Position numbers and translations under genes: made by a program. Below the pieces are notes generated by a model that saw only the letters and a list, made by a program, of their open reading frames with translations, did no database searches and was not told the origin of the DNA. 64,000 nt of DNA, taken from Pseudofabraea citricarpa. Lineage: Eukaryota; Ascomycota; Leotiomycetes; Helotiales; Dermateaceae. The stretch's first letter is position 1. Each line of letters opens with the position of its first letter. Below are positions 9,825 through 22,000 of this stretch, in pieces. The DNA is taken from the NCBI GenBank assembly GCA_029641185.1, contig JAPWGK010000030.1, positions 372,001-436,000 on the forward strand, read 5' to 3'.

Positions 9825-11268
9825 ATGTCGACTGCTGCTGCACCAGAAGTCCCACCGACCCTCAAGGCGTCCCTCGAGAATAGCAAGGCTGAATATGTAC
9901 AGCTGGGTAAATCGGGACTGCGTGTTTCGGTCCCCATTTTTGGGGCTATGAGTATTGGGCATCCAGATTGGGCACCTTGGGTTTTGGATGAAGAGAAGGT
10001 TAGTCCTTTATATTGTTTCTTTTTGCTTTTTATTTCGTGATAGCTCTGGGATAGGGTATTTTGTCGAAATCTAGCTGGACGGATGCTGTGAAGACGTTCA
10101 ATGCTTTTCGAGGTTATTGTAATACCTCTTTTAGTATCCTGGTATATTTTTCGGGTTTAAAAGCATTTGATGAGCAAAATATCACTTCCAACATTTTCTC
10201 TTTTTTTAATACACAGAACTCACACATTGGAAATAGTCCCTACCATTGTTGAAAGCAGCTTACGATCGCGGTCTCAACACCTGGGACACGGCAAACGTCT
10301 ACTCGAACGGCGAATCCGAAATTATTGTTGGCAAAGCCCTCAAGAAATACGACATCCCGAGACATAAGGTGGTTGTCCTCACGAAATGCTATGGGGCTGT
10401 TGGAGAGGAGCCAGGTCTGAGATCGATGTTCTTCCCGAACGAGATTAGGAGCAGTAAAGATTACGTGAACCAGAATGGTACGTCTCAAACCCAGCTACCA
10501 CGGGTGCAAAAGACCCAAAGTTAACGTTCAAAATTCAGGACTCTCAAGACAAGCCATCTTCGCAGCCGTCGATGCATCACTAAAGCGTCTCGATACGCCA
10601 TACATCGACCTCCTCCAAATCCACCGCTTCGACAAGAATACCCCAATAGAGGAAACCATGGAAGCCCTGCACGATCTCGTGCGTTCCGGAAAAGTCCGCT
10701 ATATCGGCGCGTCGTCCATGTGGGCGACTGAATTCGCACAGCTCCAGTTCGTAGCTGAGAAGCACGGATGGACGAAGTTCGTCAGCATGCAGAACCACTA
10801 TAACTTGTTGTATCGCGAGGAAGAGCGGGAGATGAACCGGTTCTGCAATGCTACGGGTGTTGGTTTGATTCCTGTACGTTTTCTTCTTCCTTTCTCTCTC
10901 TCTCGGGTTTTATTCATGTACATGTACTAAGTGGCCAAAAATAGTGGGCGCCACTCTGCCGCGGACATCTCGCGAGACCGCTTGAGAAATTCGGAACCAC
11001 GACCCGGTCGAAACCCGAGAAAGAACTCTCGGATATCGACACCAAGACCATTGGGCGCGTGCAGGAGCTGGCGGAGAAGAAAGGCTGGAAGATGAGCCAG
11101 GTTGCGCTTGCGTGGATCAACAAGAGAATCGCGAGCCCCATTATTGGGTTTAGTAGTGTTGAGAGAATCGAGGAGGCTATTGACGTGAGAGGGAAGACGC
11201 TCACTGATGAGGAGGAGAAGTATCTTGAAGAGCTGTATCAACCGAAGGCTGTTGTGGGTCATTCTTAA
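9825..11268 (+). CDS. Aldo-keto reductase
   Basis: Four exons (9825-9998, 10237-10477, 10539-10873, 10945-11268) give 357 residues of a TIM-barrel aldo-keto reductase. The catalytic tetrad is visible: Asp75 and Tyr80 in the WDTANVY segment, Lys108 after VVVL-Thr, and His167 in the Leu-Gln-Ile-His segment. The C-terminal Ile-Ile-Gly-Phe-Ser-Ser loop fits NADPH binding. The style is that of fungal reductases such as versiconal hemiacetal acetate reductase, but no biosynthetic cluster surrounds it, so a general carbonyl reductase is the safer call. Intron 1 is long (238 bases) for this window, and its acceptor was chosen to keep the Leu-Pro-Leu-Leu-Lys-Ala helix in frame. Start and other junctions are well supported. 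Confidence 0.9.
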
Positions 11269-12613
11269 AGACTGCTGTGGTGATGGATATGTTAAGCGAG
11301 CAAAGCACTTCGAATTTGCGAGATGTTAGACAAGACAGGTCTTTCTTGAGAGAGTCTTTAAACTTGTTATCAAATCAGGTCTATATAAGTAAATGAATGT
11401 ATGTGTTGCAAATAGCAGAATATTGAATCCCTTCCAGAGAGCTGCCTCATCTTATCATCTTACATACGACGAATCTTACAATCCAGCGAAACTGGGCAAG
11501 AAAATCCGGATCACTCTATACGCTTCTTGAATTCTCCGGACGGCATCTCATCCACATTCTAAGGAAGACTGTGCTCGTCAAGACTGAGCCGCTAGCTTGC
11601 CTCGGAGAGGATATACCCGGGGTGAAAGTTGACCATCTGCATCTTCTTGCGATCTACCTGCTCGGCTAGTGCTTGCAATAAGAGATAACAGAGAATAGGA
11701 TGGCGTAGCACATGTAGTGACGTGGCTATGAATTTTGTGATATTTCTCCACTATATCAGAATGAGTAGGGATAAGATCCAAGATGCCACTGTTAAGGTCT
11801 CCTGAGACTTGATGACAGTTTGCCGTAGATGTGGTTTGGAAATGAACGAGAATATACTGAGCGAAAGAAATTAATATTAAAATGAGTCTTCTGTGTGTGG
11901 AACGGTGACTTTAATCCTGGCCTCCAGATACTTTTCTACGCCTTCCTCTCTCTCTCTTGTACAAGGCCATAAGCCGAACGGTGACTCTAGAATTCTAGTA
12001 AACCTTCAGTCAATTCATGTATTATGTTATGAATATAGGAACGTAATGGCTGCACATTATTTTGGGACGTATTAGGATTTGTGATTTCACTTCGTGGTCA
12101 TATTGACGCGGAACAGTTATAACATAGCGAAGAGCGGATGCGGGAGTAGTGCGGAAGAGATGCGGGAGTCCGCAATTATCGAAACAGCGGAGTCAAAACC
12201 CCGCCATATATTACAATGAAGGTACATAACTTCGTAATCTTGAATCGAAAGGAATACTCTTGGTGGGATTGTCGCTAACACAGAAATGGAACAGTCTAGA
12301 CTTTGAAGCAGAAATTGAAGCAGAAGTGATCGGGATAGACGATTTCATTTATTCGTCAACTTGAAAGAGGATATATCATATCAATCCCTTACTTATTAAA
12401 CGGGGAGGCCAATGCGAACTCGCTACACGCTTCGGCGTCACCAATCAATCGACTAAGAAGAAGCACCATCATGTTTAAAGTTTATAGCACGACGCTAAAA
12501 CGCCCCAGTGCCGCTCAATAGGAATGCATTTCCGCATCAACCCGCAAAATATTTTTACATTCTGATTCCTGTTGAACCGCTCTCTCTCAAGGACCAGCAT
12601 AGCTTCTAGGAAT
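11269..12613. other. Intergenic with CGG array
   Basis: No supported gene; a 67-codon minus frame at 11578-11781 is weak. The right half is the promoter of the Zn2Cys6 regulator and includes the phased CGG array listed separately. Confidence 0.5.
12139..12171 (+). promoter_or_regulatory. Phased CGG direct-repeat array upstream of the Zn2Cys6 regulator
   Basis: CGG triplets occur at 12141, 12152 and 12163, exactly 11 bases apart, inside alternating TGCGGGAG and TGCGGAAG units. The array lies about 450 bases upstream of the regulator's start. CGG triplets are the half-sites of Zn2Cys6 proteins. A matching array with the same phase and gene-relative orientation lies upstream of the NmrA-like gene at 18439-18487. 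Confidence 0.5.
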
Positions 12614-14208
12614 ATGATCACTCATGCTCCTTTCGGACCCACCAGAAAAGCTTGCACCAGATGTAGGCTTCATAAGCGAAAATGTAACAAAGCACAACCT
12701 TCGTGTGGTCTCTGCAACCGGTGAGTAGCATTACGTTTATTCACACATGTTGGATGTCTGGTCCGCGAAGTTGTTTGTCGGACGCTTACTAGCGATGCAA
12801 TTCAGTCTCCGTCAGCCCTGTGTCTACGAAGAGTCTGTTGCATATGTCACGCCACCAGAGGCTTCGACTGAGGAGGCATGGGACAACACTCCTAGCCAAG
12901 AAGCGCTCGAGCCAGTCGACGTCAAGGGAAATATCATTGCAAGGCTTCCTGATACAGATCCGAGAGAAATAATGACAGTTTACTTTGAGAATATACATCC
13001 ATGGTTTGGTATCTTGTCGCAATCCGCATTGTCTGGCACGCACCCGACCACTTGGGATACCATATCAGTCGAATTTGCTCTCTTCTGCTTCACGATTGTG
13101 CTTCTGAACTCTGCTCCTCAGGAGCTGCAGGAAACTTATAATCTTCACTCTGAACACAGGTCAATGTATCTTATGAGCAAGACCTGGGTTTCATTATTGG
13201 AAGGAGCTGGACTCAATTCGATGGACTTTGTGAAAGCGAGGCTACTCATCACTCTATTTGAGGTCTCGCATGGTTTCAACATGGCGGCTTATATTTCAAT
13301 CGCTAATACTGTCAGGGCTGCCGATGCGCTTGTGGTATTCCAGCAAGAAGAGGTATCCCAAATGTTAACTGAGGAGGATCTAGAGGAATACAGAATGATA
13401 TGGTGCGGTATCGCAATATTAGACAGGTTTGCTGCCCACGTACTTGGCAATACTTCTTTTGTTTTTGAAAAGTGTACCGATCATTCATTGACCATATGCG
13501 ATAGATACATCGCAACAGAAAATGGCAAATGGCCTCCGGTAACAAGGTGCCGACCAATTCCCCCCGAAAACCCGCTCTCAAATCCCTTGAATATCCTGGA
13601 GCACCCATCAAATGCCATTTCAAGGCTATTCGAGGCATCGACTCTCTTAGAAAATGTACACACGGCGCTGAGTCAACCAACACCACAGGTCTCTTTCAAC
13701 ATTGAGGAGGCGACTATGATTGTGAAAACCTTACAGTCCTTCGAGGCTGTCGTCAATCAAGAGATCCCCCCGAACTCAAAGCTTTGCAGTAGTTGTCTTA
13801 GTCTTTCAAGCACGTAAGTAAATACCTCACAGAATACTTCAGTCTTTTAAGAACTATAGAGCCCTGCTTTTCGCGGCTGAGAATGGAACCAACACGACAT
13901 CTCCTTGTTTTTCTCAAGAAACTGCTTTCCGAGCAAATGCCTTCTTGAACACTGTGATTGATGGCATTGTCGAGATGGTCACAGGGTTAAACGGAGAAAT
14001 CATCATTGCCGAAGATCTGTGCATCCCGCCCTTTGTCACATTTCTTATTTACAAAGCTGCCGCAATAACGACGGGAAGATTACAGAATGGCATTGAATCA
14101 GAAGCAAACATGAGGAGATTGAAAGTTCTACGAAAGAGTCTGAGTGTCGTAGCCCAAAGATGGCTAGCTGGAGGCAAGAAAAAAGCCCGTCCCAAATATT
14201 TTCAATAA
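12614..14208 (+). CDS. Zn2Cys6 transcription factor
   Basis: Three exons (12614-12720, 12806-13813, 13860-14208) give 487 residues. The zinc cluster is complete once exon 1 is joined to exon 2: cysteines at residues 14, 17, 24, 31, 34 and 41 with C-x2-C-x6-C-x6-C-x2-C-x6-C spacing. The sixth Cys lies just past the first intron. The body resembles the fungal-specific regulatory domain of short regulators (helical, with His-Pro-Trp-Phe near residue 120). It is convergent with the HET gene and 3 kb from the NmrA-like oxidoreductase. The phased CGG arrays upstream of itself and of the NmrA gene are candidate binding sites. The last intron (46 bases) lacks an ideal branch site but keeps the frame. 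Confidence 0.87.
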
Positions 14209-14436
14209 TCGTTAACTTGTTTAAGCACATTTTTTGAACTTACTAGATGAGGATACAACTCCGAGGATTTTAAAGGCACTTAGGAGCTAGTCATGAAGCT
14301 GTCTTTGGATCTCAGATGTGGTTCAAGATAATCGGAAAGAAGCTGCCAATTTCATTTTGAGCAAGAAAAGTATTCAAAATTGTCATTTTACTGACCCATA
14401 ATAATGTACCACCTTTCTATCCCAGCAGTCTTTGCA

Positions 14437-16665
14437 TTAAATAAGACGAATATCCGTCCAATGGGCTTCTAAGTCTTCCGGGATTAAGTTATCTGTTTCT
14501 GCTGGGTGATCAGTACCTGCACTGCGAGAACCTTGCAAAAGTATGTTCCAAAACCTAAGGATATTCGCGGAATATTGATCTTCTTCATAATCGACCGACG
14601 GGTCTTCATTCTCAACCAAGAAATAGCCTCTACGATAATATTCATTTTCTCGTAAATTTGTTGGCTCCAATAGGAGACCATGAAGATAATCAATGGATCC
14701 CCTCTCGTAGTGTTCTTCTGAAGTATCCAATCGCAAAGGAAGACAGTGAACTTTGCTACCGTCATGAAGATCGTCAAAATCGTGGTTTAAATGCATTGCT
14801 ATATCAGTCCCAAATAAGCACATAGCTGTACTTGAAAAGCTCCTGAAATCGATGGCTGAGGAGACAATAGCTCCTTTAAGATTTATGTGGCCGTTTGTGA
14901 TTGCACCATACGCATCCCCGATGTCTTCAAGGGTTGTTTCTGCGTGAAGCACCTTAATCAGAGCATGCGTATTGCTGAGATTATTTCCAGCAGTTGTCAT
15001 CGATTCAGTGCCAACCCTACTTTCATAACCCACATGGTTCAGACCATTACTGTCGAGCGAAGCCCAAGACCAGGATGGCGCACGAAAGACTGGACTTCGT
15101 TCGGCTGACGAATCTAGTTGTGTGTACCACAAGAGCTGCTCAATTATAGTCTCCGGTGAGTTCCACAGCCCAGCTACATACTCCTTTTCAGGAATCAATA
15201 ACCTAGCTATACCGGAAATTGCAAGGAATATGTCTTTCTGGGGAAATGTCAAGTCCCGTTTTGAATACTCGTGAATAGCATTGTCCCACACGTAATACTT
15301 GTCGTGTGAGGGCGGGGTATACTTGAACAGGCGTTCATGCTGCTTGTGAATCGTGTCGGGATCCATGTTGATTTTCGTACCTTCATTCAGAGTAATACCA
15401 GAGCTACCGGGGTGACTCTCGCAAGCTCGGAGCTCAGGACACTCCCAGAACACCTGGCCTTTTGCATAGTGAAGTACGCGTGGTGAAAGCATGATCTCTT
15501 GTAAGACCCATCCGCGCGATGATAGTGGACTGTTGTCAATCTGTGTTGTCCAGATATCGTCTGACATGCAATAGTACGTATTTTGAGGCCGTCCAAGCCA
15601 AGTGGTCGTTATTTTGCAAGGTGTCACGAGTCTTGGATCCCTATTATCAAAGCATCCTTCTAGGCCGTCTTTGGCTTTGGTCGCTGCGATATTACACCAT
15701 GAGTGTCGATAGACCTCACCCATCATGGCCGCTTCTCGCTTCCAATCCTCCCTAGAATCCTGCATGATACAAAGACTATCGATCCATAGATATTGGATTC
15801 CAAGTTGTCTCGTAATCTTTATTGCCTCCTGGAATGTCTTCGGCAGCTTATTAAAAGGTATTTCCTGGGAGAAATTGACCAGAGTAGCACTTGTCAAAGT
15901 CAGTGGAACTTTGCCGCCCCAGCAATGCGATAAAGTCATGTACTTGGTGTGGCTCTTTAGACTTTGGGATAGGCACAAGGATATTGGGTCATTCTCATAG
16001 TGTTTAATATCAAGAAGTCGAGTTGGAAGAAAGTCGTCGCTTGCCGCAAGTCTTTTGCAAACAACATGTTTATCTGAACATTCTTTGAGCCACAGTTTCG
16101 CCATGTCGAGTGTTCTCTTCGATTCAGAACTCTTCTCGATATCTGGTGAGATTGCTGTTACAGACGATTGTATTGCTGTATATGAAAAGTTAGATATCAG
16201 CACGGTTGATTCAAATAGCTTCATACCTGCAGTTGGCACTAGCGATACGAGCGCACTTTGCGCTCTTATCGAATCAGACCCGCCTTCTCGGAGTTTAAAC
16301 GTCAGTTGTATGGCGTGAATATTGGGGGTCGTTTCATCTGGAGTATCACAGCCATACACGTTGTATGTTACTACTTCGGCCTCTCTAGCACGTGCCTTAG
16401 TTGACTCGAGAGTATAACTCCAGAAGATAAAACAAAGGTGGCAGCCTTCCAGAACTGCTTGCTGATACTCCTCCAGCGGGCGGTATGGCCTGTCGTCATA
16501 CACATCTCTATCTTCTACTCCACAAAATCCCAGCTTCGGGACACGACCATGGGTGTAAAAGGTCAACTTCAGACCAAGGAGATTTTGGCAAAAGGCACAC
16601 AGCTGGGATTGCCCTGTCTCATACACCGATTTTCTATCACCAGGCTGTCGATCTTCAACGTCCAT
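14437..16665 (-). CDS. HET-domain (heterokaryon incompatibility) protein
   Basis: A single exon of 742 residues. The HET domain spans about residues 240-395, with its three conserved blocks: Thr-Leu-Ser-His-Cys-Trp-Gly near 244-250, Leu-Trp-Ile-Asp-Ser-Leu-Cys-Ile-Met-Gln near 296-305, and the Glu-x-Tyr...Cys-Asn-Ile-Ala-Ala block near 320-331. A Cys-x2-Cys pair near the N-terminus and a Trp-Ser-Trp-Ala-Ser motif late in the protein are also usual in this family. HET proteins mediate cell death on fusion of unlike strains and related non-self responses. It lies tail to tail with the Zn2Cys6 regulator and 2.4 kb from an NB-ARC/TPR gene. The frame is intact. Confidence 0.93.
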   Translation of the reverse strand: MDVEDRQPGDRKSVYETGQSQLCAFCQNLLGLKLTFYTHGRVPKLGFCGVEDRDVYDDRPYRPLEEYQQAVLEGCHLCFIFWSYTLESTKARAREAEVVTYNVYGCDTPDETTPNIHAIQLTFKLREGGSDSIRAQSALVSLVPTAGMKLFESTVLISNFSYTAIQSSVTAISPDIEKSSESKRTLDMAKLWLKECSDKHVVCKRLAASDDFLPTRLLDIKHYENDPISLCLSQSLKSHTKYMTLSHCWGGKVPLTLTSATLVNFSQEIPFNKLPKTFQEAIKITRQLGIQYLWIDSLCIMQDSREDWKREAAMMGEVYRHSWCNIAATKAKDGLEGCFDNRDPRLVTPCKITTTWLGRPQNTYYCMSDDIWTTQIDNSPLSSRGWVLQEIMLSPRVLHYAKGQVFWECPELRACESHPGSSGITLNEGTKINMDPDTIHKQHERLFKYTPPSHDKYYVWDNAIHEYSKRDLTFPQKDIFLAISGIARLLIPEKEYVAGLWNSPETIIEQLLWYTQLDSSAERSPVFRAPSWSWASLDSNGLNHVGYESRVGTESMTTAGNNLSNTHALIKVLHAETTLEDIGDAYGAITNGHINLKGAIVSSAIDFRSFSSTAMCLFGTDIAMHLNHDFDDLHDGSKVHCLPLRLDTSEEHYERGSIDYLHGLLLEPTNLRENEYYRRGYFLVENEDPSVDYEEDQYSANILRFWNILLQGSRSAGTDHPAETDNLIPEDLEAHWTDIRLI

Positions 16666-17196
16666 AACGTCAGATTAAAGCATCAAACAAATTCAGAAAA
16701 CCGAGGGACTTGGTGGACATAGATTGTGGCCCTGCCGAAATCGGATGTTGTGTCAAAAACATTCTGGAAGCCTTAGATTATAAAACCATTTATTCATACT
16801 CGGCTCTTGATGTTCACCGTAGGACCACCAACTGCTTATTTCAGGTTACACCTTTTCCTGTCACGTGTGATGTTCTGCCAGCAGCACTGTTGAGAAAGTG
16901 AAATGGCATTGCAGATTTAATTTATGTATGTAATACAACTATTTTAGTCTACATATGTTTTATATAGTTGCAATGTTTTAAGTATCGACGTCAAAATTCG
17001 AGTAATAAATAACTATTTTTCAAGGAAAATTCAAGAAACAATGAAAGAAAATCTCAACCAAGACACTATCACACTCAATCGAATTAAAAATTCAGAATTC
17101 AGGGTTTTTCGGATGGCAGTAAAGTCAAGCCTGTCTTATTGATAAACTATCTTCGAGCGTAATTCCTTAGTGATGAGCTAGTACGAAAAGCTTAAG
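16666..17196. other. Intergenic between the HET and NmrA genes
   Basis: Promoter side of the HET gene. The segment from about 16920 to 17050 is AT-rich. No gene is seen. Confidence 0.5.
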
Positions 17197-18150
17197 CTAA
17201 CCCAATCTTTCAGCGACCATTTGCTTAAGCTCTTCTTCTGTCAAGCTATCAACCCCAAGCAGCTCATTGTCCGTAACATCGTATGCAGACCCATACTTGT
17301 CTCCTGCAAAGACAGTTGATTTGACAAACTTCATGATAGTCGGAAAGCTGAAATCCCCAGAACCGAAAGAAGCAATTGCCTCTTGCATCATATCGCTCGT
17401 CTTTACCACGGTAGTCTCCCAATAAATCTCAGGTTTGAGTTCCTTAGCAATAGCCAACAAATTATTCTGTGTCAGAATCACTTGAGAGATATACATAACG
17501 CGATTTTTCGTCTCCTCGGGATGTTGAAGTGTACCAGCGATAGCTTTGCCAACACTAGCAAAGGAGTTGGAGCTGATTCGGTTGTTACCGGCGTCGTAGA
17601 GCTCTGCTTTGTGATTCTTAAAATCAACGATCCCGATTTCGCTCAGGATCAATTCCAAGGATGCGCCAGTAGCAAGAATGGTGTAGGATATTTCTGATGT
17701 CTCTGACTTCTCAAATAGGTATTTCTGGATTTTGGCCGTTGAAGAATAGACCGGGTATTCATGGAGCTTTGTATTGCTGGAGATAGACCCATAATCGGAT
17801 GGAATGAATCGGTTCACACCAGCTGCAATAGCGGCATCGATGAGAACGGTTTGGCCTTCCAATGCTTCGGGACCGATAGTCGAGACAACTGCATCTTGAC
17901 CTTGGAGTGCGGAGGTGAGTGATTCGACAGAGTTGTAGTCCACCTCAAGAACAGTGATAGAGGGGTCGTATGTGACCGACTTTTGGCCACGAGTAAGAAC
18001 CGTGATTTGAAACTTAGCATCGACGAGAGCCTTGAAGACATGTTCTCCTAGTTTTCCAGTAGCCTGTATGTGTGCGTCAGCTTTTGGATGGCAAAGGAGT
18101 AATTGAAAGTATCATACGCCTGCAATTGCAACATTTTTAATTCCAGACAT
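17197..18150 (-). CDS. NmrA-like NAD(P)-binding oxidoreductase
   Basis: Two exons (18118-18150, 17197-18063) give 299 residues. The first exon encodes only 11 residues but supplies the first strand of the Rossmann fold. Across the 54-base intron it completes a Gly-Ala-Thr-Gly-Lys-Leu-Gly dinucleotide-binding motif (residues 11-17). Then follow the Val-Val-Ser-Thr-Ile-Gly and Arg-Phe-Ile-Pro-Ser-Asp-Tyr-Gly segments typical of NmrA and isoflavone-reductase-like proteins. Members act as reductases on aromatic substrates or as redox sensors that bind regulators. The sequence does not decide between these. Upstream it carries the same phased CGG array as the regulator at 12.6 kb. Confidence 0.9.
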
Positions 18151-19019
18151 GATGATGAGAGAAGGCGAAATGAGTTTTTGAAAATTTATTTGAAAAGTTT
18201 TGTATTGGATGTTTGAGAAATGTTGTGCTGGGTCTGAATTTGAATGGCAAATTTATGGCAGTCGAGACTGCTTCTTTATACCTCAACATCGTTCTTTGAC
18301 AACAAACTGAACACCCCATCAAATCTCGAAGTCATTAAACCGGTTGGCTAAGATTAGAGTAAAACTCAATAGGATAACCATGCATCGTCTCGCATTTACA
18401 TTATGCAAGCTTTAGACTCTCTGTAAAAAGATATACTTCCGCAGCACTCCCGCACAACTTCCGGACTACTCCCACACTTCACTTCCGCGCGTGTTATTTG
18501 TATGGGTTAAACATGCAAAGTTAATCATTCGAAAACAAAGTGTGTTTCACGTTTCAGATCTGAGGGAGCAAGCAAATTCCCAGAAATAATACTTATATGC
18601 CGTAATGCGAAAGAGAAAGTGTGACCGTTATTTTCTAAAGTGCTCGCTTCGCGTACAGTAGATCTTCGTTATGTTTCAACCAACTCTCCTCGAATACCTC
18701 AGAACTATCCCTGTTTTTCATATCAATCAGATTTGTAACTAAAAATCATTATGATTATCTGCATCAAGAAAGTTCCCAAAACACCTATCTAAACATTACA
18801 CTTCCTCACTTCACAAGATCTCATGCCTGTATACGGAAACAGTGATTATATTCAAGAATACAATCAAATTAATGATAGTTTTTGCTTCCTGGTTCCCATA
18901 CACCGACCACATCAAATTCGAAAGATAAAAATAAGAATAAAATAACAAGAAAATAACAAGAGAGAAAATGTCCATCTGAAAGACGGACCTGGGTCAAATA
19001 CACAGAAGTAAACTCCGCT
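18151..19019. other. Intergenic, NmrA promoter and NLR 3' region
   Basis: The first 340 bases hold the NmrA promoter including the CGG array. The remainder (18500-19019) is AT-rich with no coding support. Confidence 0.5.
18439..18487 (-). promoter_or_regulatory. Phased CGG direct-repeat array upstream of the NmrA-like gene
   Basis: Read on the minus strand, CGG triplets (CCG on plus at 18439, 18450 and 18461) are 11 bases apart, a degenerate fourth follows at 18472 and another CGG at 18485. The core TGCGGGAGTGCTGCGGAAG differs at two positions from the array upstream of the Zn2Cys6 regulator. It is about 290-340 bases upstream of the NmrA start. Confidence 0.5.
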
Positions 19020-22000
19020 TCATCTTCTACGTGGACCCTGCTTTGAATATTTCATGATTGTATCACTTCTTCTCTCTTTGGGCTTCGAATCTTTCTTCGC
19101 CTTTATTGAATTTGACGTTTGCTTTGTTTCTTGCTGGGTAACTTTCTTCGCCTCTTTTGGTCTTGAGTCGTGCTTTCGTTCAGGATGCTGCTGCTTGCCA
19201 GTCTCATGTCTGATGGCCTGAAGGAGATTCCTGCTACATATTGTGTCTTCGTCTTCTTCTCCCAAGACAACTAGCTGAGACTTCAAGGCAGCCTTGCATA
19301 GTTCTTTAGCATCGTTGTACTTCTCTGTGAAGTACATAGAGTAGGAGAGATTATACATGGCTGATAATGTGAGTTTATCTTTGTCCCCAGCTAGAATCTT
19401 CCTTCTTTCAAGTACCTCTTTAAAAGCATTCTCTGCCTCCACAAACTTTTCCTGTGCCATAAAAGCCCATGCAAGCTGCTCAAAAACCCATTCATGTTGC
19501 TCAGCAGCCCACTTGTGTTCCGCGCTATCTCCTCCTAGGATTTTGCTCCAGGATTTTAGCAGCTGCTTAGATAGATGTTCTGCTTCTCTGTATCTTCCGA
19601 GGCGACCTAATACGTATAAGTAATCCTTGCCATATCTCCAGGTATCCGTATTTTCTTCCCCATACACTTGTTTTGCTTTGCTTATTAGTTCTTCGTAGAT
19701 GTCTTTGGCCTCAACGAATTTATCTTGAGATCTGAGACATCTTGCAAGACTTTCCAAAGTTTCCAATGTCTGGAGATGCTTCCGACCTAGATGCTCCTTT
19801 CTCCAACGCAGAACTGTACGGCATTTACTTTCTGCTTCTCGATATTTCTTCGCCGCAAACAAGTCTTCCGAAAGCAAATGCATAGAATCATATACCGTGG
19901 AATCGTTGCATCCGATCATATGTCGCCTCAACTCCAGGATATCCCTCGATATCTCCGAGGCTTGATGATGTTTATTTTGACAAGTGTAAATAAAACGAAG
20001 GTAGTGGTATAATTCTTCTGTAGTGGGGCTCGAAGAGTCGACTATTTCCATGCGTAAATCCAAGGCATCTCTACATGTAGCTTCGGCTTCTTCATAGCGC
20101 TGGAGCTTACAGAGAACATGCGATATGCTATATTTGAAACTCATCTCGTCTATATTCTTCGGGCCAAATACTTTCAAGCTGAGCTGTAAAGCCTTTCTAT
20201 ATTGCTTCAAGGCTTCGTCATAGAGCCCCTGAGTGAAGAAATTATCGGCTCTGCAATCTAACAAGAGCATAGTCACAATCTGGTGTTCAGAGTTGGTTTC
20301 ATGCAGTTTCAAAGCCTCGCTGCACCGCTTTTCTACTTCGTCAAATTTGCCCTGACCCATCAGTAAATAAAGCAGGTTTATTAATATCCCGAAAATTGGT
20401 TCATTGCTCGAAAGGGTATCTGTTGGATAGGCTTGGAGAACTTGTCGGTATAACTCTTCCGCCTTTGGCTTATCTGTGCGACTTATGATATCTCCTAGTA
20501 TTCCCAAGGTGACGAGGGCATCCATATCGTTCGGTCCGAACTCGCGTGTTTGTGTCTCAAGGGTAATGTGTATGATCCTTTCAGCCTCCGAAACCATACC
20601 TGTGATTTCAAGCCAAGATGCTAGACAAGACCTAGCAGATAAGTATAGGCGACTACGTGAACCAGTCAACCTCTTGTGTATTGCAATAGCCCTTTTTAGC
20701 ATGTCTATAGCAGCAACAACCTCATTTCTGTTAGCTAAGAGATAAGCTAATCTTTCTATGAAATTTGCAAGCCTTTCTCCTAGTCTTGGGTTTTGAACAC
20801 ATGAAGTATTATCAAGTTGTATTTCCTCACTAGATGGGGAGATGTCGCATGTTTCTCTCTCTTCCGTTCCATTCCAGTTAACTCCGATAATGGCCAGGCT
20901 ATGAGGTATATAATGCTCTAAAAACCGAAGTTTGGAAAGCGGTGGCAGGTTTCCTTCAATAGAGTCAAGTGCTTGGAATGTCAAGTTCTCTTTGTTACTG
21001 TGGTTTAGATGGGTTTTCAGCCAGCACTTAGCAGCGATATGAACAAGACGATGTAGATCATAAAGTTCAATCTTCTGGTCTCCTATATCGATCGATTCGC
21101 TTCGTTTTGAGACGAGAGAAAAGGATTCCAACAGGCCCATCGATTCGTAAAGTTCCCCGTCATCTTTCTCTACTTCAGACCTTAGAAGTGTCTCTGGAAT
21201 TGCCTGTGGTGAGAAATGGCTCATAAGCATCAACTTCTGAGCTGCAACTGGATGGTTTTCATTGATATGTCTGAACGATATTTGAAGTGTCATGGCCACC
21301 GAGTTTTTCGCCTCTGGCTCTCTGATATCATCATGGAATTCTTCTCTAAGAAGATCAAACTTATGATTATCACTTTTCTGATAAAGTCTTATATAACTGG
21401 TGATAGTGAAGGCACGTCTGGATATATAGGAAGCCGCCTGAACAAGAGCCAGCGGTACATTATCAAGTAAATCGGCCAAGGTATCTCGCTCTTTATCAGT
21501 CGAATTGGTAAGCCTCTTTGCTAGCAGTGCTTTGGATTCTTCTAATGTAAACTTGGGAATTCTCTCGCGACATTCCGGGTTGAAGGTATAAGCAATATTT
21601 TCGTTTCTTGTCGTTAACAAAATCGAACCATATGAGGTGTAGGGCAAGAAGTCAATAAATGGATCTGAAGTGCTCCATAGAGAATCTCTGCCGTCTGCGT
21701 TGTCGATGATTAACAACCACTGCTGCACATCCTCTGATTCCATTTGTCTCTTTATCAAACGCAATCGATCAGACACTGGCGCTTTAGGGTCCCAGTCCGG
21801 AATTTCAATTTCATTTGCGATATTCAAGAAGTCTTGTTGAATTCGTTCCTTGGAGCCGGCGTAAAGCCAAAACACGGCATAAGTTTGCTTTCGACAATTA
21901 TCTGCTACCTCGAGAGCTATGCGCGTCTTACTATTTATTCAGAGACCATCTCGTCAGAAGATACTTCGGCACATGAGTAACGCATTCATAAAGACTTACC

